Shown: positions 22,478 through 35,605 of the stretch, one piece after another
Numbering within the stretch: position 1 is the stretch's first letter
How the letters are laid out: each line of letters starts with the position of its first letter
Assembly (NCBI GenBank): GCA_026929865.2
Contig: CM049416.1
Coordinates: 16,857,001 to 16,921,000 of the forward strand
DNA: 64,000 nucleotides
Reading direction: 5' to 3'
Source: Hyperoplus lanceolatus
Taxonomy: Eukaryota; Chordata; Actinopteri; Uranoscopiformes; Ammodytidae
Position numbers and translations under genes: made by a program
Notes under the pieces: generated by a model
Seen by the model: only the letters and a program-made list of their open reading frames with translations
The model's database searches: none
What the model was told of the DNA's origin: nothing

Positions 22478-22812
22478 TGATGATGAGCAGCTTCATCTTC
22501 CCAGACAGAGCCATTGCCTTCTCAGATGCAGCTAGGAAGTTGGTGTTTGCTGAAGGCTCAGCAGCTACTCCACCGCTTGCATTACCCCCACGCATGCCCA
22601 TCTACTATGACTCGCAAATTTGCAAGCATTGCAAGTGGGGCCTCAATACTGGGATCCCGAGGGTGAAGACATCCATGTATTGCAGGAAATGTCAGGTACC
22701 ACTGTCTCACTGCAAAAAAGAACGGTTTCCAGCTCTGGCACGAGAACAAGTAGAGAGGAAAAGGAGACTCAGGAGGGGCTGTATTTATTTGGACTTCAGT
22801 CATTGTAAATAG
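22478..22812 (+). pseudogene. piggyBac-like transposase C-terminal cysteine-rich remnant
   Basis: One frame reads SQICKHCKWGLNTGIPRVKT and MYCRKCQVPLSHC, a C-x2-C / C-x2-C zinc-binding pattern like the C-terminal cysteine-rich domain of piggyBac transposases. Another frame downstream gives GFQLWHE, the usual end of that domain, so a frameshift lies between. The DDD catalytic core is absent. Polyadenylation-like AATAAATAAA follows at about 22857. Confidence 0.55.
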
Positions 22813-24119
22813 TTTTGTGTGATTTATTTTTTTACAGTTTGTTTATTATTGTTGATAAATAAATATGTTTCATTTTGATTCAAACTTCAGTTGCTTTTTA
22901 TGGTTCTTTGAAAATTGTATATAGTTTAGGTTGGTTATGAAAAAAAAAAAATCAAAAAAAAAAGTCAAAAACTCTTGAAAATGTATGTGATAATCACAGA
23001 TATTGACATAAAAGTGAAAAATATAGTTCAGTACATCAAAAACTTCAAATGGCACAGCTAGTGCCAAAGTGTGCCAAAATGTGCCAAATGACCATTTTGG
23101 AGAGTCCGTCTGACTAGTCTGTACTAAAACCTCTGTAATTCTGCTCTGCTTCACTTTATGAGGATCAAACTTTGCAGGGATAATGGTAACACCTTGTGCT
23201 ATGCTTATATGTAGAGTTTTATACCCATCAGCATCATTTCAAAGAGATATTCATTGAAAAATTGTGATTTTTTTTAGGCGGAAATGAAATCAGTCATTTA
23301 TGCTTGTGTGCAAACTTAATTGACTCTGAGCCAGTGACATAAATACTGATACTTACACATCTGAACACATTTCACAAGTGTTCCCTTCATAATGACACCA
23401 CCATTATTCAAATAGACCTTGTAGATGCAGAGATATACTCTATTCATTTTGGGTATGTCATTTTCGATCAGAAACCTAAAAACTAGGCTAGAGCTTAAGT
23501 TAAAGCTATTGTCTAATCCATCATGTGTGGTTAAGTTGTTTAAAAGTGTTCAGGTGATCATTGACAATTGGTAGACCATTACAATAACACATGTCCATGA
23601 CATATTTATAATTTGATGAAAGTTTATTGCCAGTTTTAGATTTTTTAAATCGTTTATCTGAGTACATCAATCACAGTGTGCTCAAACAATAACCTGTTAT
23701 GGACATTCAGTATTTGCCATCCGTCTGTCAAGGGCTGAAGTGAAATATCACTTCTCATACTCTAAAGTTGGGTATCATAAAACTTGATCTACAGCTTGCA
23801 TTTGCACATTGTTGTCTGTTTGAATGTATCTTAATAGCGAGGGAATTGGACATTATTGATTTGACATTGAGTAAACATAAACAACCTAAACGCTTAAGTA
23901 GCCTTTATGTCACATCAACAGATCCTCTGGTTGTTTTCAAGGTGCAATGTAATGACAAAAAATTTAAGTACAAGAATGTCCAAATCGTAGAGACCTACTG
24001 CATGCAAACTACTTACTCTTAATGGGACAGCTGCAGTATGCAGAATTGTAAAAAGAAAATAATATGCGATTTGGAACCTAGGGTATAATCAATCTGAGAT
24101 ACAACTTCTTGATATGGCT

Positions 24120-24168
24120 TTTTGGTCCACAAATAAAGTCAATTTAATTTAATTTAATTTAATTTAAG
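24120..24168 (+). repeat. (AATTT)n tail, probable LINE 3' end
   Basis: CACAAATAAAGTCAATTT is followed by four or more AATTT units, the form of a LINE tail. The upstream body is not recognised. Confidence 0.45.
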
Positions 24169-24237
24169 GCAACCTGTAATTGGATTACCCACTATAATGC
24201 AGCAGTCCGCATTCTTTTCAGGTTATAATTGGACTCA

Positions 24238-24459
<222 letters not shown>

Positions 24460-24554
24460 TCATACGTGAGAACAAGTGCATTGATTTTACCAACACAATG
24501 CGATACAAATATGAACATTATAATATTTTTCCAGAATCCCCAATGAAAAACCCT

Positions 24555-24680
24555 CTAAAAAGCTATAATGCGTAACTTCTGTCGCTGCATTGGCTTTATC
24601 AACTTTGTGTCAACTCGTTTGGCGATGGCTTGAACGCAACCGACATTCATTCACATGAAAAAGTTATGCACTAAATCTTT
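24555..24680 (+). mobile_element. Small 'GCGTAACTT' element, internally deleted copy
   Basis: The left end AAAGCTATAATGCGTAACTTC and the right end GAAAAAGTTATGCACTAAA are both present, but only about 125 bases remain. GTCGCTGCATTGGC marks the deletion point. Confidence 0.75.
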
Positions 24681-25221
24681 GATATTAACCTACAATTTCA
24701 AGCTGTCTTTATGCAGCAGAAGGATGGAAAAAAAGAAAAGTCAGGAATGTTTACAATTGTAGCTTTCTTACACCTGAGAAGGTATGAATTTTAAACTCTC
24801 AATAAATTCAATACCTTTGTACAACACTGAAGCAGCGCTGACATTTAAATGGTCATACTTCTCTTAATTTAGGATTTTGGCAACTTCACAGCCCTCTAAT
24901 CGATGAGGTCATTAGTGATGCATTTAAGAATAACGTTGTTGCTGTGAGCGGGGGAAAATACTGCAGTGGTGAGTCGGAAGGGTCGATTCCTCAGACAAAA
25001 AAATTCAAAACATCCCCATTGATAATTTATTTTGGTACGGTTTCAGGCTTATATATGATGGACATGCCACTGGGTTTGGACAGATAACAACACAGCATCA
25101 ATCTGGTGAGTTCATGCATTCTCTTCGTGGATACATGAGTAATATTTGAATAAAACATTAGGTTTAAAAAGTCTGCAGCAATGAGCTGCAGTGCAACAGC
25201 AAGACATGTTGCAGCACAACA

Positions 25222-25248
25222 AACACACACACACACACACACACACAC
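25222..25248. repeat. (CA)n microsatellite
   Basis: A 27-base AC tract. Confidence 0.95.
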
Positions 25249-25744
25249 TGTTAATCTGATCCGTGTTTGATTGTTTATTCCAAAAACACACAGTCTGAGG
25301 AAAGGCAGCGTGTCTTAACACGTCATTCTTAGACAGAATAACACGCTGAGTTTGCGCCGAAAGGTTCTCCATCTGTCAGACTATAGGCCCCTGACAGAGT
25401 TCACAGGCAGTCACATGTAAACAGACACAGCACCGTTTGCACTCGCGCTCCAGGGGGCCTCAAAGGCAGATATTGAGAAAGAATTACATACTGTATGTCA
25501 ACCAGCCAAATCCTGCCCTATTTTCTCGCATGTGTTGAACCGACTGAAGATGTGTAGCGGGATAAGATTCCTATCTCCAGGAATGACATGCCAGAAATAC
25601 ATAATTAAATGTCAGATATGTACAGCAGGGTGGCCGGTCCTGAAGTTGCTGTGAGCACAGACAAAAGGAATAACGAATGTTGTGCTACAGTTGCCATTGA
25701 TTATGGGGAACCACACAGTATGGTAAGGCTAATGTTGTAGTTAG

Positions 25745-25925
25745 GCTAAAGGTACAGTGTGTAGAATTGATTGTCATCTTTCAGAACAGACTTGGTAGAA
25801 TTTGATTAGTTACCAGCATTTGTCCCTAAAGAACACTGTAGCTTATGTTAAATATCCCAAAGGAAGGGGATAGCAAGGGAGCATTTCAATGAATCTAGGA
25901 CTCTGGCAGTTACAAAAACAATACA
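25745..25925 (+). repeat. Dispersed small element of the 'AAAGG-CAGTGTGT' type
   Basis: It begins AAAGGTACAGTGTGTAGAATT and contains CCAAAGGAAGGGGATAGCAA. The latter block recurs inverted and diverged at 30450-30475. Confidence 0.55.
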
Positions 25926-26727
25926 GTTATTGGCTGTATAAGAGGAGAATTTTAAGAGACAGAAAAGTGCTCGACTTCTTGTAATTGCAGGTACTGTAGT
26001 GCTGTTACGATAAGTTAATATATTAACAACAGATGATTCTCATTATTAAATCAAACTAGATTCCAATATGTTTTTGTAATTTTTCCAATTTTTCATTCTG
26101 AGAATGTACTGATTTAATGATTTTTTCTGTTCAATATAATTTTGCAATATCTTTGGCTTTGAACTGCTGACCAGACAAAAAGACACAACTTAATATGTCA
26201 TCTTGGCCTGTTTTATATGTTATATCCAGTGTTTTGTAAAAAAGAAAATCAATACTTGACTCATTGCTGGCAGCCCTAGACACGAGGTATGAATTTGATA
26301 TGTTTGCACTGGCTCCCTGAACTGTGCCACAGTGTGCAGCTTGCTTGGTACTTGGTAGCATTTAACTTGAAATGAGGATATATTCAGCATAGAAAACCTT
26401 TCTGAATTGAGGTATTCAGGGTGTCCCCATGCTACTCAGTGTGAGTTTATGCAGTGTGCTACTGGCCTGCATATTAAAAGAAGGAGCGAGACTTGAATTA
26501 AGATTAGGAGATACAGTAAAATGGACTTAAATATTTATTTACATAACACATTTCCAGCTCAATGTGTAACAATATGAACAATCCCTGAAACAGACAACAG
26601 AGAATCACAAACTCCAACAAATGACAACGCTCCCTCTGGGTTTGCAGGGCTTACTGAGCACAAACAGACTACTCTATTACCACACCACTTTTAAATAATT
26701 AAATAATAGACAAAATGTAGTCTTGAT

Positions 26728-27107
26728 TTAAAGCTAAAGTGCGTAACTTCTGTTGCCCCCATGAGGAATTCTGAGTAATTACAACAACACTGTCGGCACA
26801 TCTAAATAAGGTAAGTCTTCGGTGATCACGCATGGTTTTTTATTCGTTCTGCTGTACGTTAACGTTTTTTCTTAGCAGTAGAATCATCAACTTAAACATT
26901 TCTTGGGTGCTTCTTGGGAATGTTCAGCGCTCCCGCGCCTGTGTCGAGGGGTGACACCAGTTTGTTTACGCTGCTAATACTGAGAAGTACAGAGATAGCT
27001 TTGTGGAACTGATAGGCTTAATCACCTTTGTTCCAAATCGTTTTGGCGATGGCTTGATTTTAACCAACATTAATTTATATGAAAAAGTTACGCACTATGG
27101 CTTTAAA
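26728..27107 (+). mobile_element. Small 'GCGTAACTT' terminal-repeat element, full copy (380 bp)
   Basis: The left end TTTAAAGCTAAAGTGCGTAA and the right end, the inverse of TTTAAAGCCATAGTGCGTAA, form imperfect terminal inverted repeats of about 23 bases. The interior carries GGTGATCACGCATGG and GGGGTGACACCAGTTTG and has no coding frame. It is the reference for partial, split or inverted copies at 2832, 17101, 24555, 28513, 43682 and 53015. The superfamily is not assigned. Confidence 0.85.
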
Positions 27108-28512
27108 ACATAGCTGTCTGTGTGAGCTCAAAGCATAAAAGGCTGATCATAAAGCTTTTTTCTCTACCTTCATTAATTGTTGCTGTGACTTTGGTCAAGT
27201 CAGCAGGACAACATTTGCTCCCGTCTCATCCCTGTAATTATCTAACCGAAAAGACTCCTATGGGGAACGTGCTTCAACTCATTTGAATTGATCACATGGG
27301 ACAGCTTAGTGTCCTCCTTTTCTCACAGCTAAATTCTTCCCCACATCGGAAAGACTCATTACAGAGGCGAAACTTTGTTCCCTAATCCCCGAGAAGAAAT
27401 TGGTGAAACAGCAAAGGGTCCAAAAGCTCCTCACTGCTATTATGAGCTGACAACCTTTTCAATTCTGTCATACAGCAGCTATACACAACCTGCAATGACC
27501 TTGTCTTTTTTTCTACATTTCATAACGAGTGCATAAGAACAAATGTAAGTGTAGCTCATTCAATTAAAGGAAAGAAAACAAAAAAATATAACCCATCTTT
27601 TATTTTTCACTTCTACAGGGACAGCGCACATTTTAAAAAACAATTTCAGCAGAGTTTGCGTGTAGCTAATTTGCATCTGTAGTCCCTGGGCAGGAAGATA
27701 TACAAATACGATATACAAATTACATTAATATTTCACAATCACTATGAAGAACTATGATGAGTCCACAAAATAATTATTCAGACTTCAGTATCTAAAGCCG
27801 ACCAACAACTAAAGATTGAATGGTTGTTTTATTTCCCCCACTGTCAGGTTAAGGCTTCTCTGTTTAAGTTAGGATTGCTTTCATAACATACCGCAACTCT
27901 AGGTATGCAATTTTTTTTGATGTATAACTGTACTCCTCTGCCACGGCAACAATAAAGCACAATGTAATTATGTTTTCGTAACTAAGCCACAGGGAATGTG
28001 GTTTGATTTATGGTTACTGGACTATAGTGTGGTTACTGTTCTGTGTACTGACAGAGAATAAATTGACTGTGATAGGTTTCTAAACACAATAGATATAAGG
28101 TTAAAGCCAAAAATTATTTTTAAAAGAAATAGTTAGGAGTCCAATCATAGGCTTTGGAAAGTAATTAAATGCTTGATTATATTTTAAGGCACTCAATGGT
28201 GCCAATATCACCCAGTTTACATGTTCTACCTGGTTTCTACTAATACATAAATCAGCATATATCACGTTAATGTGAATATGCTTATGTAATCCGGCACTAG
28301 CATCAGTAGAGTGCAATGGGTCGTGCCTTGCTGTATGAGGGAATTATTCACATTAATGATGCAAAGTTTGAATCCTTCTCAAGAAACTTTAAAACCCAGA
28401 AGTTATGTACTGTGACTTTAGTAGGGCATGCACTTTTCCTTCTGCCTGCAGCACATAATGTTCTTGTCAGGATATAGGGACAAGGTTTTTCTGGACGGAG
28501 TGCACACTCACC

Positions 28513-28740
28513 GTTAAAGCTATAGTGCGTTACTTTTGAATACATATGAATGTCGATTACATTCAAGACATTGCCAAATGAGTTGACACAAAGTTGATTA
28601 TGCCCATTAGCTCAACAAAACATTCTCTTTTTTTTTCTCAGTATGGCAGCGTTTACAAACTGCTGTCGGTCGCCCCCTGACACTGGCACAGGAGCTCAGA
28701 AAAATCCCAGGAAGTGCCCAAGAAATGTTTCAATTAATTA
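28513..28740 (-). mobile_element. Small 'GCGTAACTT' element, truncated inverted copy
   Basis: It begins with the right end in reverse (TTAAAGCTATAGTGCGTTAC) and contains GCCCCCTGACACTGGC and CCCAAGAAATGTTTCAA. The left end of the element is missing. Confidence 0.75.
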
Positions 28741-30289
28741 AATCTAATTTTGTTTTGTTTTTGCAAAGATACATCAGTTTTTTCGCCAACTTGTCACCCA
28801 TCGATGTGGTACACAACCAGAGAGAAAGCAGTGGAAATTATTAATGGAAGTTCTGAAGCATTTGGGTGAAAATCCAGACAGAAACTGGTCTCCTGCAGCT
28901 ACTCAGCATAAAGGCCCTTCTGGGAAGCAGAGAGCTGGAATCCATCACCAGGAAAGTTTTTAATGATAATGAGATTGATGAGACGGTTTGGCAGCGTTTG
29001 ATATCGTTCAATCTTTCAACAGGCTCGATGCACACTACACTCCACTCCGGAACAGCAAACTTAAATGTTATGTCACAATGTACCCACACATCCGGATTAC
29101 GTTGACAAAAAAACTTAAGCTCGAGGGGGTAAATTTAAAACATAGATCAGGTCAAGAGTTTATTTTAGTTCTGTATGGCATAAGTATTAATAGACAGGCC
29201 ATCTGAAACAACAGGAGTATGCATGGGAAAAAAATATGAAAATAAAGACTATGCTTTTTCTGTCAAGTGAAAATGCCTCTATAGTTATTCATGATGATGA
29301 ACAGAAGTAGCCTATCAGTCAGAGCTTTGAGGAAATGCCAGGTGCAAAACAAACAGTCCAAAAGTACAAATATATGATATATTTATATGTGAATATGTAT
29401 TCCTTCAGGCTTGATTATAGAAGTGCAATTGGCAAACACATTTTGGAACTATTCCGAATGTTTAGTGAAGTTGATTCTGTGTCATCATAAAACTAAAGGA
29501 TTTTTGTTACTGCCATAAACAGTAAACAGAACAAATATTGTTTTTATTTAACTCAAATGCTGTTACAATCTTTCACCTTGAAAGCAAGCAGAGATGAAAA
29601 AAGGTTTTTGGATCTTTTAGTAAAAGCTGAAAGAAGCAATAAGCCACAACAATGAACAATCTATGTTCTCCTGCCCTGTCCATAACTGTTGAAAGTGTGT
29701 AACAAGAAACCATTGCATGTTATCACACCCATTTACCTTCCAGTTCAGCTTAGGCCTTATAGGTGTTAAACCAGACATATTTGAAAAATGTAAAAAAAAA
29801 AAAAACATACACTTAACCTTACACTTAAACAGATGTCAATTAAGTGTTTTTTTAGAGCACATTGCACCCAACTAAAATAATAGTCCGCAAACTGTAATGC
29901 CTGTAATTCAAGTAGACAAAGTGACCTAAGATTACTATGGCGTGACAACTGTTGTGTCCCCCCTAACTTAAGGCCAAGATGGAAGATTCCTCAGCTGTCC
30001 TCTGACACACTGTCATGGCCGATAGTTCCCCCGAGGGGCCGAACAGAGGACATTTAATCATGACTCGGTAATACGACCGACTCACAGCTCTCTGCCTCTG
30101 GGGCACATTAGCGATTCCATGGCAAATATTACTCACAGTCAATTACAGCACATGTCATCATCAACACAGAGCTATACCAGATACTTTTACCAGTGCCGCT
30201 AAAGTGGGAATTCATATAAAATCTACATAGGAGTGGCCTTACAAATTTGTATATACAGTACATGGGTGTCATGCCAGAAATTCACTTGT

Positions 30290-30545
30290 TGGAAGACGAA
30301 GAAGAAGTACTAAAGAGTAATAGCTAAATACATCTTTACCACTTATCACTTGATATTGTGTAAAGACTTGATACAGTAGTGGATGATGCCATCTTTAGTA
30401 AATAACTTTTTGTCTTTGAAAGGCCAACATAGCTTCTCTAATTCTCCCAAATGAAGGGGTTAGCAAGGGAGCGTTGCACTCTTGAATCTCTCCACTAAGT
30501 TCCGCTAAATACAAGTTATGATACCACACACTGTGCCTTTAAGAC
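30290..30545 (-). repeat. Dispersed small element of the 'AAAGG-CAGTGTGT' type, inverted
   Basis: It ends CACACACTGTGCCTTTAAGA, the inverse of the start of the copies at 3543 and 25745, and contains GAAGGGGTTAGCAAGGGAGC. Confidence 0.55.
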
Positions 30546-31818
30546 TGTATATTTATGTTCTCAGCTTGATGGTTTTGTAATACAAACTCACACTTTTATA
30601 GTAACATGGCTAGGATGTAAAAAGAAGTTTGGTGACTATTTGCAGTACTGGGAAATAACCTGCTGGGCCATTCGACATGTGTGCCAGTGACAAGCCAAAC
30701 AGGAAAGAAACAAAAGGGTAAAAATATATCCAAATGTGTATATCCAATTTTTCTAATCCTTTCCACCGACAGCCAGGCTCCGTGGAAGGAAGAGAGGGAG
30801 GGTTGTTCACCACAGGACATCGTCTACCTTTTTAAACACGCAACCCGTAGTAACGTGACAGATTGTTTGTGTTCTGAATAAACATGGGGAAAGCAGCATG
30901 CCACCATTTGCAAAAGGTGGGTCTGAAAAAAACACCCTAACAGATAGCAAATAAGTGCCTTGCTACAAATGCTGCACAGTGATTCATTCATAGTGAAGCA
31001 ACCAGACAAAATCAGTGCAGCACCAGCCATGTTTCCGCCATTCTACTGCCTTAAAGTGCAGCTCAAAGTATCCCACAATGCTGACATGGTATGCCTAAAC
31101 GAATGACCAAACTAGAAAGTACAAAAGTTGAACTATAATAAAGGAACTTTTTGCTTAAATAATGGAGGATTTAATGGCACACGTAGAGCAAAATCAAGGA
31201 TGAAAAATATTACCATTTACCCACACAAATAATTCATAATGTTGAAGCCTCATTAATCAATACTTTTTGTATTAGCATGGAATCTAATGACTGGATGTAA
31301 TGTGAAAGGAATCGCTCATAGTGACAACTTCTTGTAGAGTTAGTTTGAAGCTCTGCAGACACAGTTTGCAATTAGCTGGTGAAGTTGTGCATTTAGCCTG
31401 CTAAAAATTTGTGTATTTTTTGGGGAGTTGCTGGGGATTGAACCAGACCTAAAAGTTAAGGAATCATTGGACTTAGGTTTTTTAGCAGGCCAGATTTTGA
31501 TTTGTAGGTCTTCTGCCCCCCTAGTGGTCAAAAATGAGTCAATGCAGCTTTAAATGCTTCTTTAATGTTACTGTATATCGATAAAATAATTGAAACTTCT
31601 GTAATGTAGAGATCTAACCAGCCACTACAACATACAAAAACTGTATTCCTGGAGCTGTTTAAACAGATATACCATCTCTACTACCCCAGGATCCTGCGAC
31701 AGTGGGACACAGAATAATTTATAGAAATATTTAGTTTCAAATTACGAATGTTCACCCTTTGTCATACATACGTTGGAAAACGTTGGATATCGATACAACA
31801 ATTAATGGCAATCCATCC

Positions 31819-32250
31819 CAGTGTTTCCCCCACGTTCATTCAGCAGCGGCGCTGAACGTGCGCCGCTGCTATAAAAATCCTTCTCCTCCGCATTTTCTAT
31901 TTTTTATTTATTTTTGGTACGTAGCTCCTTTTATAAAATGGGCAGCGCGTAACGTAAATTGCGCAGCATGCGGCACATAATCACTTAGCCAACATCAAAG
32001 AACAGCGAGTGTGGCAGTTGTTGGCAGTAGTAGCCTACACGGTTGCAAAGTTACATTGATTCTAGCAGCGAGTGAAGCGGAAGAGCGAAGAAAGAAGGAA
32101 AGAGAGAGAGAGACAGAGAGAGAGTAAGTTGCTAAAATGTGTCGCTACATGACCACCAGTGTTAAAAACCCTCAGCCCTATCGTAATTTTATTTTATTTT
32201 ATCTAGGCTATAAACCGCAACCGTGCCGTTTTTCCTCTAGTAGACTACAG

Positions 32251-32291
<41 letters not shown>

Positions 32292-33785
32292 TTTCGGGAA
32301 CTTTGAAAAATTAATCCATACTGTTAGATCCGATGTTGTTCTTTATTGCCATATAAAATCTGTTTTCATCGCATATTTTAGTTAGGGATTTATGCTAATC
32401 GCCTGTAAGCATGTGGGCATTAGCATGAATGCAGGGAAAGGGAAAAAGCCTATGGACTTTTTAAAAGAGCATGAATAGTTTCTATTATGTATAACTTATA
32501 TTTATTTTATAATTTTCGTATCATTTATTGACTCCCAAGACAAAGAAGTGTTTAAGCAATAACAAGCTTAATCAATGTGCCTTTTTATGTCATATCAATA
32601 AATAATTGTGAGATATTTTTAGCTTTTTTACTGTCTAATTGATAATTTCCTACATTCAAACGACATCACTGCAGCACACATATTCTGATAGGCCAGGTTG
32701 TGACCCAAATAAATGATATCTTGACAGCTATGCATTATAGGGGTGATGAATGCAATCTTAATAAGAGAATAAATCCAGGTAAACCAAAACATCTCAAAAA
32801 TGGCTTAGGGCTCAAAGGTTAAAAGGCTGGTACAAGCTCTTAAGGGATGCACTGTGCACAATGTATATATACATAGTTAAATAATATATATTACATTTGA
32901 AGATGAGTCTAAAAAGCTGGGTGAAAAAGAAAGGCAGACGGGGACAATGGAGGAGCTGAGGTTAGTAAAGCAAATTAGGGAAGCAAACTTTCAAGCTAAT
33001 GAGAATTTTCTTTTGGATTTGAATGCATAATGCAAGGTGATATTATTTGAACATTACAAATACATGTATATAGGGTAATTTGAAGGAAACAAATAAGATT
33101 TATAGCATTTCTTACTTGTTGTTTAAGTGCTCAAGTTTATTACAGAAAATACAGGTAGACCAAGTAAGGGAGGAAAGAGAATGTGACAGAGAAGCAAGGA
33201 GAACAAAAGAGAGAGGGTGCAGTGGTAGATCCTGAGAGGTGTTTTGCCCATGATTGCAGGAGATTTAATTTTTTAACAATGTCTCTTGTGTAAAAAAACA
33301 GTGTGTAGTGTTTTGAAAGAAGTATGTTGGAGAATTTCAAACACAGTGCAAAGCACTTATTGTGTTTGTGGGGTTGGTGCTTTTGTTTAGGGCATGGTTA
33401 CAAAAGTCAGAGGTTGTAATGCTTTGGGCATAGCAACCATTTTAGTGTTTAAGTATTAGGCAAAAATCTGTAAATAAATTGTGCAAATTATTTTTGCCTT
33501 GTGGCATTTTTTGTTTAAATATTAATTTCGATACAAAAATGTCAAAATCTGTAAATGAAGACACAAAAGGCAAAGTTACAACACCAATAATCCTATCTAC
33601 AGTAATACACAGGACTGTGTGAATAGGATTTAAGTGCATATTCTCCTCTCAAAGTGCACAAGATTCATGGATTCCAATGTACAGGGTACAAAAAAAATTC
33701 GGCCGGGGGGGCATGCCCCCGGACCCCCCTAGAAAGTTCGGGGACCACAGCACCGCTGCTGAAAAAAATCCTGCGGGAAACACTG
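31819..33785. mobile_element. hAT-like element of about 2 kb with CAGTGTTTCCC ends
   Basis: The left end CAGTGTTTCCCCCACG is followed by CAGCAGCGGCGCTG. The right end is the inverse of CAGTGTTTCCCGCAGG followed by CAGCAGCGGTGCTG. So the terminal repeats match at the tips and again about 20-35 bases in. A GC-rich hairpin lies at about 31839-31869. I see no convincing 8-bp target duplication and no transposase frame; a (TG)n tract lies inside. Confidence 0.75.
32254..32289. repeat. (TG)n microsatellite
   Basis: A 36-base tract inside the hAT-like element. Confidence 0.95.
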
Positions 33786-34541
33786 CATCCAATAGTTGTC
33801 TAGCAATAAATCAGTCTGAACTAAAGTGGCAAAGAAAGATGGATGGCACCATTTTAATGATCCCTTGTTCATTACATTCATTGTAAACTTTATGGGGAAA
33901 ATAATTAACAGATGGTTAAGTATTTGCCTCAGCAAGAATTAGAGATGGGTTTCATTAACATTTTATTGATAATTACAGTAAATGGATACTGGTAGATATC
34001 AAGGTTGCTGGTGTTACTTGCTTCGCAAACAACTCCATATATTGCATTTAGCCGCATTTTAATCAGATTTAGTAAATTAGAAGAAATTAAATTTAGTACC
34101 GGTTCTTGATACCAATCCCCAGCGGGAATTAGGTAGGTAAGAGATAAGAGAGATTGTTTGCTGATGAAACTCGGTCAGGAGAAGAATATAAGAAGTCATA
34201 TTTAGTCATTTAAGGCTCAACTTGATTATTTTGATAATTCTAACCCTCTAAAAATCTACAGGCAAAAGCCAATCCTTTCACCCACTCTTGTCCTTGGTCA
34301 TATTGTCCAACTCCTTCTAAATAAAAAAAAACATGGGCAACAACAATCAAGGCAGGTCATTACACTAATATAGTATAGCCCGCAGAAAAGTCACAAACAA
34401 AAGGTCTTTTGAAGCAATGAGATTTAATAAAAAAAATAAATAAATAAAAATTCTGCAGTAAATAGTCAGAAACAAGCCTCTGCATGTGAGGAATTGCTGT
34501 CCAATTTTTCACTCAGAACTAAAATCATACCTCAACCTATC

Positions 34542-34564
34542 GCTCTCTCTCTCTCTCTCTCTCT
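34542..34564. repeat. (CT)n microsatellite
   Basis: A 23-base CT tract in the intron. Confidence 0.95.
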
Positions 34565-35292
34565 TATTGCTCATCCAAACTGCCAAACTCATTATGTCTC
34601 AGCCTTGTTATGAAGACTTGACAAAATAAAAAGCCATTATGACAAATGATGAAAGTGCCTTTCTTACAGTAAATGAAGTCAGTGATAAACTAGCCATGAA
34701 AAACACTTCAGTATAAATACCAACAAAAGCTATTAAAGCCCTTTGGCGTAGTCCCCTTTCATCATCGAAACAGGTGCTGGACGGTATTTGTCTCCAAAAC
34801 AACTGCCCTGTCTTTTTCTTTATTTGTGAAAAACAGTGAGCTGAGAACTGAGAACAGCCTTTTCAATTCACCGCCCTATTAACTAAAACATTTTCCATTA
34901 GCCTTTTGGGCTTCTTCTCGAAAAACACTCAATTAGTGAGACTGCATTTTCTCTCAGCAGCAATGCTATAAAGGCACAGTCAATAGTGTAAATGTCAGTC
35001 TTATTGCAGTAGGAATTCAGTTTAAAAGTAAACACGGATAACATAAGCTTGGCCCATGGCTGATGGGTAATTAACTATTTACCACAGGAAATTACTAAAC
35101 CCTGTTGTTAACTAAAGCACGACTCAAACCCAACATGCCAAATGCAGAGTTATTTTTAAATTGGACATTCTAGACTTTCATCAGCAACTGTATCAGTTTT
35201 GTGTAAAGTTAAAACACCCATCACACATGCCACTGTAGCTGGAAGAATGCATCTGCCTCGTTGGAAATACAATATATTCAACAGACTTGAGT

Positions 35293-35605
35293 TAGGTTAA
35301 GTTATCTTTATTGGTCAATATACACGAGGCACATTGAAATTCCTCTTTTCTCATATCCGATCTCAACTAACTACACTTCAGAGGAGGTCAGAGCGCAGGG
35401 TAAGCCATAGTAAAGAGCCCCTTGAGTAGTTTGGGGTTAAGTGCTTGCTCAAGGACAAAATGGTAGAGATGGTAGGCTCCTTAGATATAATACCAGCTAC
35501 CAATTGTTTTATAAATAACACCCTCCTGTCCGTTGCCGGGGATCGAACCAGCAACCTCATAGTTACTATAGTCTGCCCCTCTTCCTCTAGGCCATCCTAC
35601 TACAA
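35293..35605 (-). mobile_element. tRNA-headed SINE, copy 1
   Basis: Read on the minus strand it starts with an A-box-like GATGGCCTAGAGG and a B-box-like GGTTCGATCCC. It then has CTTGAGCAAGCACTTAACCC, and ends ACCAATAAAGATAACTTAACC. Copy 2 at 46905-47168 shares the body. Confidence 0.8.

Larger units (their letters stand above)
21036..22880 (+). mobile_element. Internally deleted piggyBac-like element
   Basis: TTAA at 21036-21039 is followed by CCTCTTAAACTCTAGCGTCC and a CCCCCAATTGGGGG palindrome, in the style of piggyBac-like ends. Downstream are a short acidic N-terminal coding exon, an intron with (TG)n, and a cysteine-rich C-terminal piece. I could not find the matching right terminal repeat, so the right boundary is a guess near the AATAAA-like signals at about 22857. 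Confidence 0.55.
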
